Shown piece after piece: positions 9,615 to 17,492 of a DNA stretch of 64,000 nucleotides (its first letter is position 1; the number at the start of each line of letters is the position of its first letter). The notes below the pieces were generated by a model that was not told the origin of the DNA, ran no database searches, and worked only from the letters and a program-made list of their open reading frames with translations. Source of the DNA: Sphingomonas sp. HMP6. Its GTDB lineage: Bacteria; Pseudomonadota; Alphaproteobacteria; Sphingomonadales; Sphingomonadaceae. The translations under genes and the position numbers were made by a program. Location: assembly GCF_013374095.1 (NCBI RefSeq), contig NZ_AP022672.1, forward strand, positions 929,501 to 993,500, written 5' to 3'.

Positions 9615-9658
9615 CGCCCCTCCGGCTATCGTCTTCCGCTGAAATAGCGACCGGGGCG
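9615..9658 (-). promoter_or_regulatory. candidate S6:S18 autoregulatory leader
   Basis: About 50 bases before the rpsF ATG the leader RNA can fold into an outer stem (CGCCCC, 9658-9653, with GGGGCG, 9620-9615) and an inner stem (GCUAU, 9648-9644, with AUAGC, 9629-9625). Between them is an asymmetric internal loop that contains CCGGA on the 3' side. A two-helix element with a CCG in the bulge upstream of rpsF is the published binding motif of the S6:S18 complex, which represses its own mRNA. The match to the published consensus is from memory and was not scored. Confidence 0.45.
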
Positions 9659-9742
9659 GAAAGCGTGCGCCTTCCACCCCGATGGCTGCTTCCTTAGCGA
9701 AATCCGGACAGAAGGCAAGCCTGCCGCCCGGATCGGGCCGTC

Positions 9743-10108
9743 TTATCTGAACGCGCCGCCCAACACTGCGCCGATCAGGCCACCCGTAACCGCGATCAGT
9801 ACCGCGTCATTGCCCGAACGAACCCAGCGATAGCCGCGCGGCGGGGCATAGAGTCGACGCCCGCGATACTGCCGCCAATCGCGGATTTCCTGGTAATTCT
9901 GCGCATAGCGGCGGTCGAAGCGCTGGCCCTTGTTCCACTTGCGATAATGGTTGGGGCGCGTGACGGTCCGCTTGGTGACGACGGTACGGCCGTTTGGCTG
10001 CTGGCGGATGACCGTCGTCTGGCGGTCGTTGCGATTCTGCTGCGCTTCCGCGGCGATCGGGCTGGCGACGGCAGCGGTCGCGAGCAATGCAATGAAAAGT
10101 TTCTTCAT
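9743..10108 (-). CDS. RcnB-family periplasmic protein
   Basis: A secreted protein of 121 residues with a signal peptide (MKKLFIALLATAAVASPIAA), a basic, low-complexity middle, and the RcnB-like core WNKGQRFDRRYAQNY...WRQYRGRRLYAPPRGYRWVRSGND followed by a short hydrophobic Gly-rich C terminus (VTGGLIGAVLGGAFR). RcnB proteins were described as modulators of nickel/cobalt efflux, but sphingomonads carry many paralogues and the role here is unknown. Monocistronic, divergent from fabD. Confidence 0.8.
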   Translation of the reverse strand: MKKLFIALLATAAVASPIAAEAQQNRNDRQTTVIRQQPNGRTVVTKRTVTRPNHYRKWNKGQRFDRRYAQNYQEIRDWRQYRGRRLYAPPRGYRWVRSGNDAVLIAVTGGLIGAVLGGAFR

Positions 10109-10306
10109 GGTTCAATTCCTTACCTAACGGCGCCATGCTCCCGGCGTCGCATCCTATCTGGGGTGCGGTTGTCGCACACCCGTACCGGCCGAAACCCTAA
10201 TGCGTCACAAAGTGTCCCGGCCGCATCGGTCCGGTTCAGGTTGGGAGGGCAGGTTGACGGCACGCACCGCGCGCGCCTAACCGCCGCGCCGAAGGAGTTT
10301 CAGCGG

Positions 10307-11242
10307 ATGCGAGCGTTCATTTTTCCAGGGCAAGGGAGTCAGTCGGTCGGCATGGGTCAAGCGCTCGCCGCCGCAAGCCCGGCCGCGCGCGCTGTGTTTC
10401 AGGAGGTCGATGATGCGCTCGGCCAGAACCTTTTCCGCCTGATGACCGAGGGTCCGACGGATGCGCTTGAACTGACCGAGAATGCGCAGCCCGCGATCAT
10501 GGCGAACGCGATCGCAACGCTCCGCGTGCTGGAACAGGAAGGCGGCGTTCGTCTGGCCGACAAGGCGGCCTATGTCGCGGGCCATTCGCTCGGCGAATAT
10601 ACCGCTTTGTGCGCGGCGGGTGCGATCGATCTGGCGACGACGGCGCGGCTGCTGAAGCATCGTGGGCTTGCGATGCAGGCGGCCGTGCCGGTCGGCCTTG
10701 GCGCTATGGCCGTGTTGCTTGGTGCCGATCTCGACAAGGCGCGCGCGATCGCCGAGGCGGCAGCCAAAGGCGAAACGTGCACCGTCGCCAATGACAATGA
10801 TCCGTCGCAAGTCGTCTTGTCGGGCGATCGCGGCGCAATTGAACGCGCGGTCGCGATTGCCAAGGACATGGGGGCCAAGCGCGCGATGCTGCTGCAAGTC
10901 TCCGCCCCGTTCCACTGCCCGCTGATGCAGCCGGCCGCGGATGCAATGGAAAAGGCGTTGGATGAGGCGCGGATTGCCGCACCCCTGGTGCCGCTTTTCG
11001 CCAATGTCACGGCGGCACCGGTCGCTGATGCGGACACGATCCGGCGCCTTCTGGTCGAGCAGGTCACTGGCATGGTGCGTTGGCGCGAATCGGTGTTGGC
11101 GATGCACGCGGCTGGTGTCGATCGCTTCGTCGAATTCGGCGGAAAGGTGCTGACCCCGATGGTCAAGCGCATCGCGCCAGATGCTGCAGGGACCAGCGTG
11201 GTAACGATGGACGATGTCGAGGCATTGGTTAAAACCCTTTAA
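10307..11242 (+). CDS. fabD: malonyl-CoA:ACP transacylase FabD
   Basis: Transfers malonyl from CoA to acyl carrier protein for type II fatty acid synthesis. The start at 10307 is supported by GAAGGAG 8 bases upstream and gives 311 residues; the open frame extends further upstream without family similarity. Motifs: FPGQGSQ (6-12), GHSLGEY with nucleophile S94, and PFHCPLM with the catalytic His H203. First of the fab cluster fabD-fabG-(unknown)-acpP-fabF. Confidence 0.97.
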   Translation: MRAFIFPGQGSQSVGMGQALAAASPAARAVFQEVDDALGQNLFRLMTEGPTDALELTENAQPAIMANAIATLRVLEQEGGVRLADKAAYVAGHSLGEYTALCAAGAIDLATTARLLKHRGLAMQAAVPVGLGAMAVLLGADLDKARAIAEAAAKGETCTVANDNDPSQVVLSGDRGAIERAVAIAKDMGAKRAMLLQVSAPFHCPLMQPAADAMEKALDEARIAAPLVPLFANVTAAPVADADTIRRLLVEQVTGMVRWRESVLAMHAAGVDRFVEFGGKVLTPMVKRIAPDAAGTSVVTMDDVEALVKTL

Positions 11243-11342
11243 CACCGCGTAACTTGTCGAAAGCCGGGGGTCGGCGATCGTACCGCGCGCCGTTACGGCG
11301 TGATTCTTCAGCTTTTGCTGAGGTGGCGAACAGGAGAAGAGA

Positions 11343-12083
11343 ATGTTCGATCTGACAGGCATGACCGCGCTGGTGACCGGCGCTTCGGGAGGGATCGGTT
11401 CGGCGATCGCACACGCGCTGGCAGCGCAGGGAGCGCGGCTAGCTGTTTCCGGTTCGAATGTCGCAAAGCTTGAGGCGTTTCGCGACAGCCTGGGCGGCGA
11501 TCATGTCGCGTTGCCGTGCGACCTCTCCGATGGCGCGGCGGTCGATGCGCTCGTGCCGGCCGCTGTCGAAGCCCTCGGTGGTAAGCTCGATATCCTCGTC
11601 AACAATGGCGGCATCACGCGCGACAATCTCGTCATGCGGATGAAGGACGAGGAATGGGATGCGGTGATCCGCGTAAACCTCGAAGCCGCGTTCCGCCTTG
11701 CTCGCGCGGCCGCGCGGCCGATGATGAAGGCGCGCTTCGGGCGGATCGTCTCAATCACATCGGTCGTCGGCACCACGGGCAACCCGGGCCAAGCCAATTA
11801 TGCTGCGTCCAAAGGCGCTTTGACCGCGATGTCCAAGGCACTGGCGCAGGAACTCGCCAGTCGCGGAATCACCGTCAATTGCGTCGCGCCCGGCTTTATT
11901 GCCTCGCCGATGACCGACGGATTGCCCGATGCGCAAAAGGATGCGCTCAACGCGCGCATCCCGATGGGCAAAATGGGCGAGGGCGCTGACATCGGTGCAG
12001 CGGTGGTCTATCTCGCGAGCCGCGAAGCCGGCTACGTCACCGGCCAGACCTTGCACGTCAATGGCGGGATGGCGATGATCTGA
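11343..12083 (+). CDS. fabG: 3-oxoacyl-ACP reductase FabG
   Basis: NADPH-dependent short-chain dehydrogenase that reduces 3-oxoacyl-ACP in chain elongation, 246 residues. It shows the Rossmann motif TGASGGIG (12-19), NNGG (87-90), and the catalytic S140, Y153, K157 (YAASK). The C terminus GYVTGQTLHVNGGMAMI is canonical for FabG. AGGAGAAGAG precedes the ATG. It lies 100 bases after fabD. Confidence 0.97.
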   Translation: MFDLTGMTALVTGASGGIGSAIAHALAAQGARLAVSGSNVAKLEAFRDSLGGDHVALPCDLSDGAAVDALVPAAVEALGGKLDILVNNGGITRDNLVMRMKDEEWDAVIRVNLEAAFRLARAAARPMMKARFGRIVSITSVVGTTGNPGQANYAASKGALTAMSKALAQELASRGITVNCVAPGFIASPMTDGLPDAQKDALNARIPMGKMGEGADIGAAVVYLASREAGYVTGQTLHVNGGMAMI

Positions 12084-12128
12084 TCATCGCGTAGATGTTC
12101 GAGATCAAGACCGGGAGACTTTCAAATT

Positions 12129-12695
12129 ATGCGTATCGTAATACCTCTGGCGCTGGTCGCCGCGGTGGCCGGGGCCGCTCCGGCCAATGCGGCCTTCGAG
12201 AATCTGCCTCCGGTCGGCTGCATCCTGTCGCGCACCGAGCGATTGCCGCGCGCCGATCTGGTCGAACTGGTGCAATCGGGGTTCGCGCCGACCAGCAAGA
12301 GCGGCAAGGCGAGCATGATGACGGTCGGGCAGGTCGTCCAAGGGTGCCGCCGCTCGTACGGCTGGTCGAAACCGCGCGAGGACGCGGCGATGCAGTATTT
12401 CGCGATGCGCGTGCTGCACGACGCTGCGATCGAGCAGGGCATGCGCTTCGGACTGACCGAACCGACATTGGCCAATTACGTTTCGGCGCTGACCGCCGAA
12501 GCAACTGCCACCTATGCGACCGGCAAGGTTACCCCCGAGCTCAACCGTGCGGCCTTTGCCCATCTCGAAAAGTCCGGCGTGCCAGTCGCAACGATGAAGC
12601 CCGAGGAGATTCAAGCGCTGGGCAAGGCCTTCAACATGGCGATCTACACGCGCGTTGGTCAGGCGAATGCCGAAAAGGCTTATGCCGGCAAATAG
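12129..12695 (+). CDS. secreted protein of unknown function inside the fab cluster
   Basis: 188 residues with a clear signal peptide (MRIVIPLALVAAVAGAAPAN, cleavage near ANA-AF). The mature part is mostly helical with no motif that I recognise; it has two Cys residues (C31, C77) that could form a disulfide. It sits between fabG and acpP on the same strand, 45 bases after fabG and 111 before acpP, with GGGAG about 11 bases before the ATG. Composition and codon use match its neighbours. The location suggests co-transcription, but an exported protein is not an obvious partner for cytoplasmic fatty acid synthesis. Confidence 0.8.
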   Translation: MRIVIPLALVAAVAGAAPANAAFENLPPVGCILSRTERLPRADLVELVQSGFAPTSKSGKASMMTVGQVVQGCRRSYGWSKPREDAAMQYFAMRVLHDAAIEQGMRFGLTEPTLANYVSALTAEATATYATGKVTPELNRAAFAHLEKSGVPVATMKPEEIQALGKAFNMAIYTRVGQANAEKAYAGK

Positions 12696-12806
12696 CCGTA
12701 CCATTTGCAACACCCGCCAGAGCCGCCAGCCTCTTGCGCCCGCACCACGCGCGTTCTACGTGCGTTCAGGAATTCCAAAAACCCCCATATTCAGAGGGAC
12801 GATACA

Positions 12807-13043
12807 ATGAGCGAGACCGCAGACCGCGTTAAGAAAATCGTCGTCGAGCATCTCGGCGTAGAAGCCGACAAGGTGACCGAGGACGCGAGCTTCATCGACG
12901 ATCTGGGCGCAGACAGCCTCGACATCGTCGAGCTGGTGATGGCGTTCGAAGAGGAATTCGAAGTCGAGATCCCCGACGATGCCGCCGAGAAGATCACGAC
13001 CGTGAAGGACGCAATCACCTTCATCGACGAGCACAAGAGCTGA
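12807..13043 (+). CDS. acpP: acyl carrier protein
   Basis: 78-residue acidic carrier of fatty acid synthesis intermediates. The phosphopantetheine attachment site is S37 in [14 protein letters not shown]. The start at 12807 ([12 protein letters not shown]) is supported by AGAGGGA 8 bases upstream; the frame is open further upstream but without similarity. The product shows the usual [17 protein letters not shown] and ends FIDEHKS. Upstream of fabF with a hairpin in between, the usual acpP-fabF order. Confidence 0.98.
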   Translation: MSETADRVKKIVVEHLGVEADKVTEDASFIDDLGADSLDIVELVMAFEEEFEVEIPDDAAEKITTVKDAITFIDEHKS

Positions 13044-13095
13044 GCATTCCGCTTTTGGTTGGGCCGCTGGCATAGCCGAGCAGTCGAACACTCAG

Positions 13096-13139
13096 AACGG
13101 CTCCCCGTCCCAGGCAAAGACCGGGGGCAGGGGGCCGTT
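13096..13139 (+). terminator. hairpin between acpP and fabF
   Basis: AACGGC (13096-13101) pairs with GCCGTT (13134-13139), with further C/G pairing of TCCCC against GGGG inside, followed by CCCGTTTTA. The T tract is interrupted, so this may be a partial terminator or attenuator that lets more acpP than fabF mRNA accumulate, as ACP is needed in large amounts. Confidence 0.5.
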
Positions 13140-13187
13140 CCCGTTTTACCCGACTTTCATTGAAGACTTACAGGATCGGAGATCGCC

Positions 13188-14447
13188 ATGCGGCGTGTTG
13201 TCGTAACCGGATTGGGGCTTGTGACGCCGCTGGGTGCCGATGTGGAGACAGCTTGGGCGAATCTTCTCGCCTCGAAGTCGGGCGCTGGCCCGATCACGCG
13301 CTTCGACGCGACCGACTATAAGTGTCGGATCGCGTGCGAAGTGAAGCCGGCCGATCACCCTTATGGCTTCGATCCGAACAAGCGCGTGGACCACAAGGTT
13401 CAGCGTCAGGTCGATCCGTTCATCATCTTTGGCATCGATGCGGCTGGGCAGGCGCTGGAAGACGCCGGGCTCCTCGACATGACACAGGAGCAGAAATATC
13501 GCGCAGGGTGCTCGATCGGCGCCGGTATCGGCGGACTTCCAGGGATCGCGTCCGAATCGATCGTGCTGCACGAAAAGGGTCCGAGCCGCGTCTCGCCGCA
13601 TTTCGTGCATGGTCGTTTGATCAATTTGATCACCGGTCAGGTGCAGATTAAATATGGTCTGATGGGACCGAACCATGCAGTGGTGACGGCCTGCTCGACG
13701 GGCGCGCATTCGATTGGTGATGCCGCGCGGATGATCGCGATGGATGACGCCGACGTGATGCTCGCGGGAGGGTCCGAAGGCGCGATCTGTCCGCTGGGTA
13801 TCGCCGGCTTTGCCCAGGCGCGCGCGCTCTCGACCAATTTCAACGACACGCCCGAACGTGGCAGCCGCCCGTACGACAAGGATCGCGACGGCTTCGTGAT
13901 GGGCGAGGGCGCTGGCGTCGTCTGCCTCGAGGAATATGAGCATGCCAAGGCGCGTGGCGCGAAGATCTACGCCGAGGTAATCGGCTATGGCCTTTCGGGC
14001 GATGCGTATCACGTCACCGCGCCACACCCGGAAGGCTCCGGCGCGTTCCGGTCGATGGAAATGGCGATGCGCAAGTCCGGGCTGCAACTTTCCGACATCG
14101 ACTATGTCAACGCGCACGGCACTTCGACGCCGCTGGGCGACGAGCTTGAACTGAACGCAGTGCGTCGCCTGTTCGGGGACAATATCGCAACGATGTCAAT
14201 GAGCTCAACCAAGTCAGCGATCGGGCATTTGCTCGGCGGTGCCGGCGCGGTCGAGAGCATCTTCTGCATCCTGGCGATGCGCGACCAGATCGTGCCGCCG
14301 ACGCTCAATCTGGACAACCCAAGCGACAATTGCGCGGGCGTCGACCTCGTGCCGCACGTCGCGAAGAAGCGCAGCGTGAAGGCCGTGCTCAACAATTCCT
14401 TCGGCTTTGGCGGCACCAACGCCAGCCTCGTCATGAAGGCGATGTAA
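13188..14447 (+). CDS. fabF: 3-oxoacyl-ACP synthase II FabF
   Basis: Condensing enzyme (KAS II) of fatty acid elongation, 419 residues. The Cys-His-His triad is visible: C169 in TACSTGAHSIGDA, H310 in NAHGTSTPLGD and H347 in SAIGHLLGGAGAVES. The N terminus MRRVVVTGLGLVTPLG and C terminus FGFGGTNASLV are canonical. GATCGGAGATCGCC before the ATG supplies a GGAG ribosome-binding site. Downstream is a REP-like repeat and mltG. Confidence 0.98.
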   Translation: MRRVVVTGLGLVTPLGADVETAWANLLASKSGAGPITRFDATDYKCRIACEVKPADHPYGFDPNKRVDHKVQRQVDPFIIFGIDAAGQALEDAGLLDMTQEQKYRAGCSIGAGIGGLPGIASESIVLHEKGPSRVSPHFVHGRLINLITGQVQIKYGLMGPNHAVVTACSTGAHSIGDAARMIAMDDADVMLAGGSEGAICPLGIAGFAQARALSTNFNDTPERGSRPYDKDRDGFVMGEGAGVVCLEEYEHAKARGAKIYAEVIGYGLSGDAYHVTAPHPEGSGAFRSMEMAMRKSGLQLSDIDYVNAHGTSTPLGDELELNAVRRLFGDNIATMSMSSTKSAIGHLLGGAGAVESIFCILAMRDQIVPPTLNLDNPSDNCAGVDLVPHVAKKRSVKAVLNNSFGFGGTNASLVMKAM

Positions 14448-14461
14448 GCGTGAACCCCGAT

Positions 14462-14553
14462 CCGTTCGCCTCGAGCCTGTCGAAGGGCTGCTTTCCAGCT
14501 GCGACGCCGGTCATCGTGGAGGGCAGTGCTTCGACAAGCTCAGTACGAACGGG
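14462..14553. repeat. REP-like inverted repeat, family A copy 1
   Basis: Arms CCGTTCG...GAGCCTGTCGAAGGGC (from 14462) and GTGCTTCGACAAGCTCAGTA...CGAACGGG (to 14553) face each other around about 38 bases. This arm sequence recurs at 19323-19414 and 33817-33906. The element fills the fabF-mltG gap and ends 8 bases before the mltG ATG. Confidence 0.9.
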
Positions 14554-14561
14554 ATTCTGAG

Positions 14562-15527
14562 ATGCGCAAGTTCGGCTGCCTTGGTCTGATCCTGGCGCTC
14601 GCGGCGATCGCGGGGGTGTTCTTCGTCGTCCAGATGTGGGGCGGTCGCGGTCCGCTGGCGCGGCCGATCAGTGTCCAGATCGCGCCTGGCAGCAGCTTGG
14701 CCAGCGCATCGGTTCAACTCGAAAAGGCCGGGGCGATCTCCTCGGCGAGCAATTTCCGCATGTTCGCGAAGGTCTTTGGATCCGACGCGCCGATCAAGGC
14801 GGGCGAATATCGCATCCCGGCGCATCTCAGTCAGGCCGATATCCTGAAGGTGCTGCAAGGCACCAAGACGATCCAGCGCTTCGTCACGATTCCCGAAGGC
14901 TGGGCCTCAGTTCAGGTCAAGGACGCGATCGACAAGACCAGCGGCCTGACCGGCACGATTACCGTCGCGGCCGAGGGCAGCATCCTGCCCGACAGTTACG
15001 CCTTCCAGCGCGGCGACACGCGGGAGTTCATGGTCCAGCGGATGCAAAGTGTGATGACGCGTTATCTCGCCAAGGCCTGGGCCGCACGCAAGCCAGGGAT
15101 CGCGGTGACCAGCCCTGAGCAAGCGCTGATCCTCGCCTCGATCGTCGAGAAGGAAACCGGCAAGCCAAGCGAACGCACGATGGTCGCCGGAGTCTATTCC
15201 AACCGGCTGAAGCAAGGGATGAAGCTGCAAGCCGACCCGACGATTCTGTATCCCCACACCGCAGGTCGCCCGCTTGGCCGCCGCATTCCGGGGCTGTGGG
15301 TGAGCGAGGTCAATGGCTACAACACCTATGCGATGGTCGGCCTGCCCAAGGGCCCGATCTGCAATCCTGGCCGCGCGAGCATCGATGCGGTGCTCAATCC
15401 CGCCAAGACCAGCGCGCTGTATTTCGTGGCGGATGGGTCGGGCGGACATGTGTTCGCCGATACGCTGGAACAGCATAACGCGAATGTCGCGAAGTGGCGC
15501 GCGTATCGGGCGGAGAAGGGGATCTGA
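14562..15527 (+). CDS. mltG: endolytic peptidoglycan transglycosylase MltG
   Basis: Membrane-anchored lytic transglycosylase that cuts nascent glycan strands and sets their length, 321 residues. One N-terminal membrane segment (residues 5-24), a LysM-like region, then the YceG catalytic domain with ASIVEKETG (192-200, catalytic Glu), YSNRLKQGMKLQADPTILY and the C-terminal HxFxxTLxxHN form (HVFADTLEQHN). I chose the ATG at 14562: the upstream in-frame codons are translated repeat. The only ribosome-binding candidate, ACGGGA, is the end of that repeat. Downstream of fabF as in many proteobacteria. Confidence 0.96.
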   Translation: MRKFGCLGLILALAAIAGVFFVVQMWGGRGPLARPISVQIAPGSSLASASVQLEKAGAISSASNFRMFAKVFGSDAPIKAGEYRIPAHLSQADILKVLQGTKTIQRFVTIPEGWASVQVKDAIDKTSGLTGTITVAAEGSILPDSYAFQRGDTREFMVQRMQSVMTRYLAKAWAARKPGIAVTSPEQALILASIVEKETGKPSERTMVAGVYSNRLKQGMKLQADPTILYPHTAGRPLGRRIPGLWVSEVNGYNTYAMVGLPKGPICNPGRASIDAVLNPAKTSALYFVADGSGGHVFADTLEQHNANVAKWRAYRAEKGI

Positions 15528-15562
15528 CGCCGAAGAAATATCGAGCGGAAAGGACACGTACC

Positions 15563-15910
15563 ATGGTCAAGTTGTCAATCGCATGCGCTCTTCTTGTACC
15601 GATCTGCACCGTCCCAGCCTGGGGCCAGAACACCCAATCGAAAACCACGGTTTGGATTAGCGACAGCGACTACCCTGCGGAATCGCTTCGCGCGGGGGAG
15701 GAAGGGGATGTCACGGCGAGTTGGACAATCGGTACAGACGGTCGTGTATCCGATTGCAAGATCGTGGTATCTAGTGGTCATCCCTTACTGGATGAAGCGA
15801 CTTGCAAAGCCATGACGCTTCGGGCGCGATACACTCCGGCGTTCGACCGGCTCGGCAAGCCCATAGCTTCGCAACAATCGCGCAAATTCGCTTGGCGGTT
15901 GCCTCGCTAG
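15563..15910 (+). CDS. secreted TonB C-terminal-domain protein
   Basis: 115 residues. Signal peptide MVKLSIACALLVPICTVPAW, then a domain resembling the TonB C terminus: YPAESLRAGEEGDVTASWTI, GTDGRVSDCKIVVSSGHPLL, DEATCKAMTLRARYTPA. There is no N-terminal membrane anchor with the Pro-rich spacer of true TonB, so it is not a complete energy transducer. GGAAAGGAC precedes the chosen ATG at 15563. Its stop TAG lies in a CTAG palindrome shared with the stop of eda on the other strand. Base use is slightly less GC-rich than in its neighbours. Confidence 0.8.
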   Translation: MVKLSIACALLVPICTVPAWGQNTQSKTTVWISDSDYPAESLRAGEEGDVTASWTIGTDGRVSDCKIVVSSGHPLLDEATCKAMTLRARYTPAFDRLGKPIASQQSRKFAWRLPR

Positions 15911-16518
15911 TTTACCCGCAACGCGTTCGCCGCCCGCGCGATGGCTTCCACCTCGGCCATGCTCGCGTCCTTGGGCGTCACCCAGCTTCCACCTACGCAC
16001 AGCACAGGCGCGAACCCCAGCCACTCGGCCGCGCTCGCTTCGGTGATGCCGCCGGTCGGGCAGAAGCGGCATTGGTAGAACGGCGCGGCGAGGGCTTTCA
16101 GCGCCTTCAGCCCGCCATTCGCCTCGGCCGGGAAGAATTTGAAGTGGGTCAGGCCGAGATCGAGCCCCAGCATGATGTCGGCGGCGTTGGCGATGCCGGG
16201 AAGGAACGGCACGCCGCTGGCGATGATCGGCTGCGCAATCCGCTCGGCCAGCCCGGGTGAAACGATGAACTCGGCACCGGCGTCCATTGCCTGCGCGAAC
16301 TGATCGGGGTTCACGACCGTGCCCGCGCCGACGATCGCGCCCGCGACCTTCTTCATCTCGCGGATCGCGTCGAGCGCGGCGGGGGTGCGCAGCGTCACTT
16401 CGAGCACCTTCAGGCCACCCGCGACCAGCGCCTCGGCCAACGGTCGCGCGGTCGCGGCATCGTCGATCACGAGCACGGGGATGACCGCACTGGTGCGCAT
16501 CACGGTTTCGATACTCAT
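15907..16518 (-). CDS. eda: 2-keto-3-deoxy-6-phosphogluconate aldolase
   Basis: Splits KDPG to pyruvate and glyceraldehyde-3-phosphate, the last Entner-Doudoroff step. 203 residues with E40 (general base) and R44 in LEVTLRT, GAGTVV, the Schiff-base Lys K127 in HFKFFPAE, and CPTGGI (153-158) for phosphate binding. The start overlaps the glk stop by 4 bases. Last gene of the zwf-pgl-edd-glk-eda cluster, convergent with the TonB-domain gene. Confidence 0.97.
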   Translation of the reverse strand: MSIETVMRTSAVIPVLVIDDAATARPLAEALVAGGLKVLEVTLRTPAALDAIREMKKVAGAIVGAGTVVNPDQFAQAMDAGAEFIVSPGLAERIAQPIIASGVPFLPGIANAADIMLGLDLGLTHFKFFPAEANGGLKALKALAAPFYQCRFCPTGGITEASAAEWLGFAPVLCVGGSWVTPKDASMAEVEAIARAANALRVN

Positions 16519-17492
16519 TGGGCATGTTCCTGTGCAAAGGCTGCCGCCGCGCCGAACAGGCCGGGCTGCGGGTGGGTGATGATCTTAACCGGAACCGATT
16601 TCATCAGCCCCTGGAACCGGCCTTTGGCGGTGAAGCGCTGTTCGAAGCCGGATTGCAGCAACCGGTCCTTGAGCCGCAAGCCGAGGCCACCGGCGATGAC
16701 GACAGCGGTCGGACCATGCGCCAGCGCCAGATCGCCCGCCACTGCCCCCAGCGCGAGGCAGAAACGGTCGAGCGCGGCGAGCGCGAGGCTGTCGCCGCCT
16801 TCCAGCGCCAGCGTCCAGATCGCCTTGTCGTCGATTTGCTGGATCGCGCGGCCTTCGATTTCGGCGAGCGTCTGGTAGATCGCGACGATCCCCGGCCCTG
16901 CCACGACGCGCTCCATCGAGACGCGCGTGAAGGTCTTACGCAGCCGCTTGAGCAGCGCATCCTCGATCCCGTCGAGCGGCGCGAAATCCTGATGCCCGCC
17001 TTCGGTCTCGATGACGTGATAGCCGTCCTTCGCGCGCAACACCTGTGCTACGCCAAGGCCGGTGCCGGGGCCACAGACGGTGATTGCGCCGCTTTCCGGC
17101 AGTGCCACGTCCGGGCCACACACGTGCGTGAAATGCTCGGGCGCGACTTGCGCGACCGCATGGCCGATCGCGCCGAAATCGTTGATCAGGACGTACGTAT
17201 CGACATTGAGCCGTTCCGAGATCAGCGCCGGGCGGATGATCCAAGAATTGTTGGTCATCTTGATCAACTCGCCGCCGATCGGCGACGCGATGCCGATCGC
17301 TGCGGCGCGGGGCAGGGGGCTGCCGACCTGCTGCTCGAATGCCTGCCACGCGGTTTGCAGGCTGGCGAATTCGGCAGTCTTGAGGGTGGCAGGCTCGCCA
17401 AGCGACACGACGCGGCCCTCGGCTACCTCGGCCAGCGCAAAGCGCGCGTGGGTGCCGCCAAGATCTACGCTCACCAACTGCATTGCGCTCAC
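16515..17492 (-). CDS. glk: glucokinase
   Basis: ATP-dependent phosphorylation of glucose, feeding the Entner-Doudoroff pathway. 325 residues of the Glk family: N-terminal ATP-binding [13 protein letters not shown], sugar-binding [22 protein letters not shown] segment, [12 protein letters not shown] and [17 protein letters not shown]-type overlaps with edd upstream and eda downstream indicate one translationally coupled transcript. A soluble glucokinase fits an organism that takes up free glucose rather than using a sugar PTS; no EIIB/EIIC is visible in the window. Confidence 0.96.
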   Translation of the reverse strand: MSAMQLVSVDLGGTHARFALAEVAEGRVVSLGEPATLKTAEFASLQTAWQAFEQQVGSPLPRAAAIGIASPIGGELIKMTNNSWIIRPALISERLNVDTYVLINDFGAIGHAVAQVAPEHFTHVCGPDVALPESGAITVCGPGTGLGVAQVLRAKDGYHVIETEGGHQDFAPLDGIEDALLKRLRKTFTRVSMERVVAGPGIVAIYQTLAEIEGRAIQQIDDKAIWTLALEGGDSLALAALDRFCLALGAVAGDLALAHGPTAVVIAGGLGLRLKDRLLQSGFEQRFTAKGRFQGLMKSVPVKIITHPQPGLFGAAAAFAQEHAQ

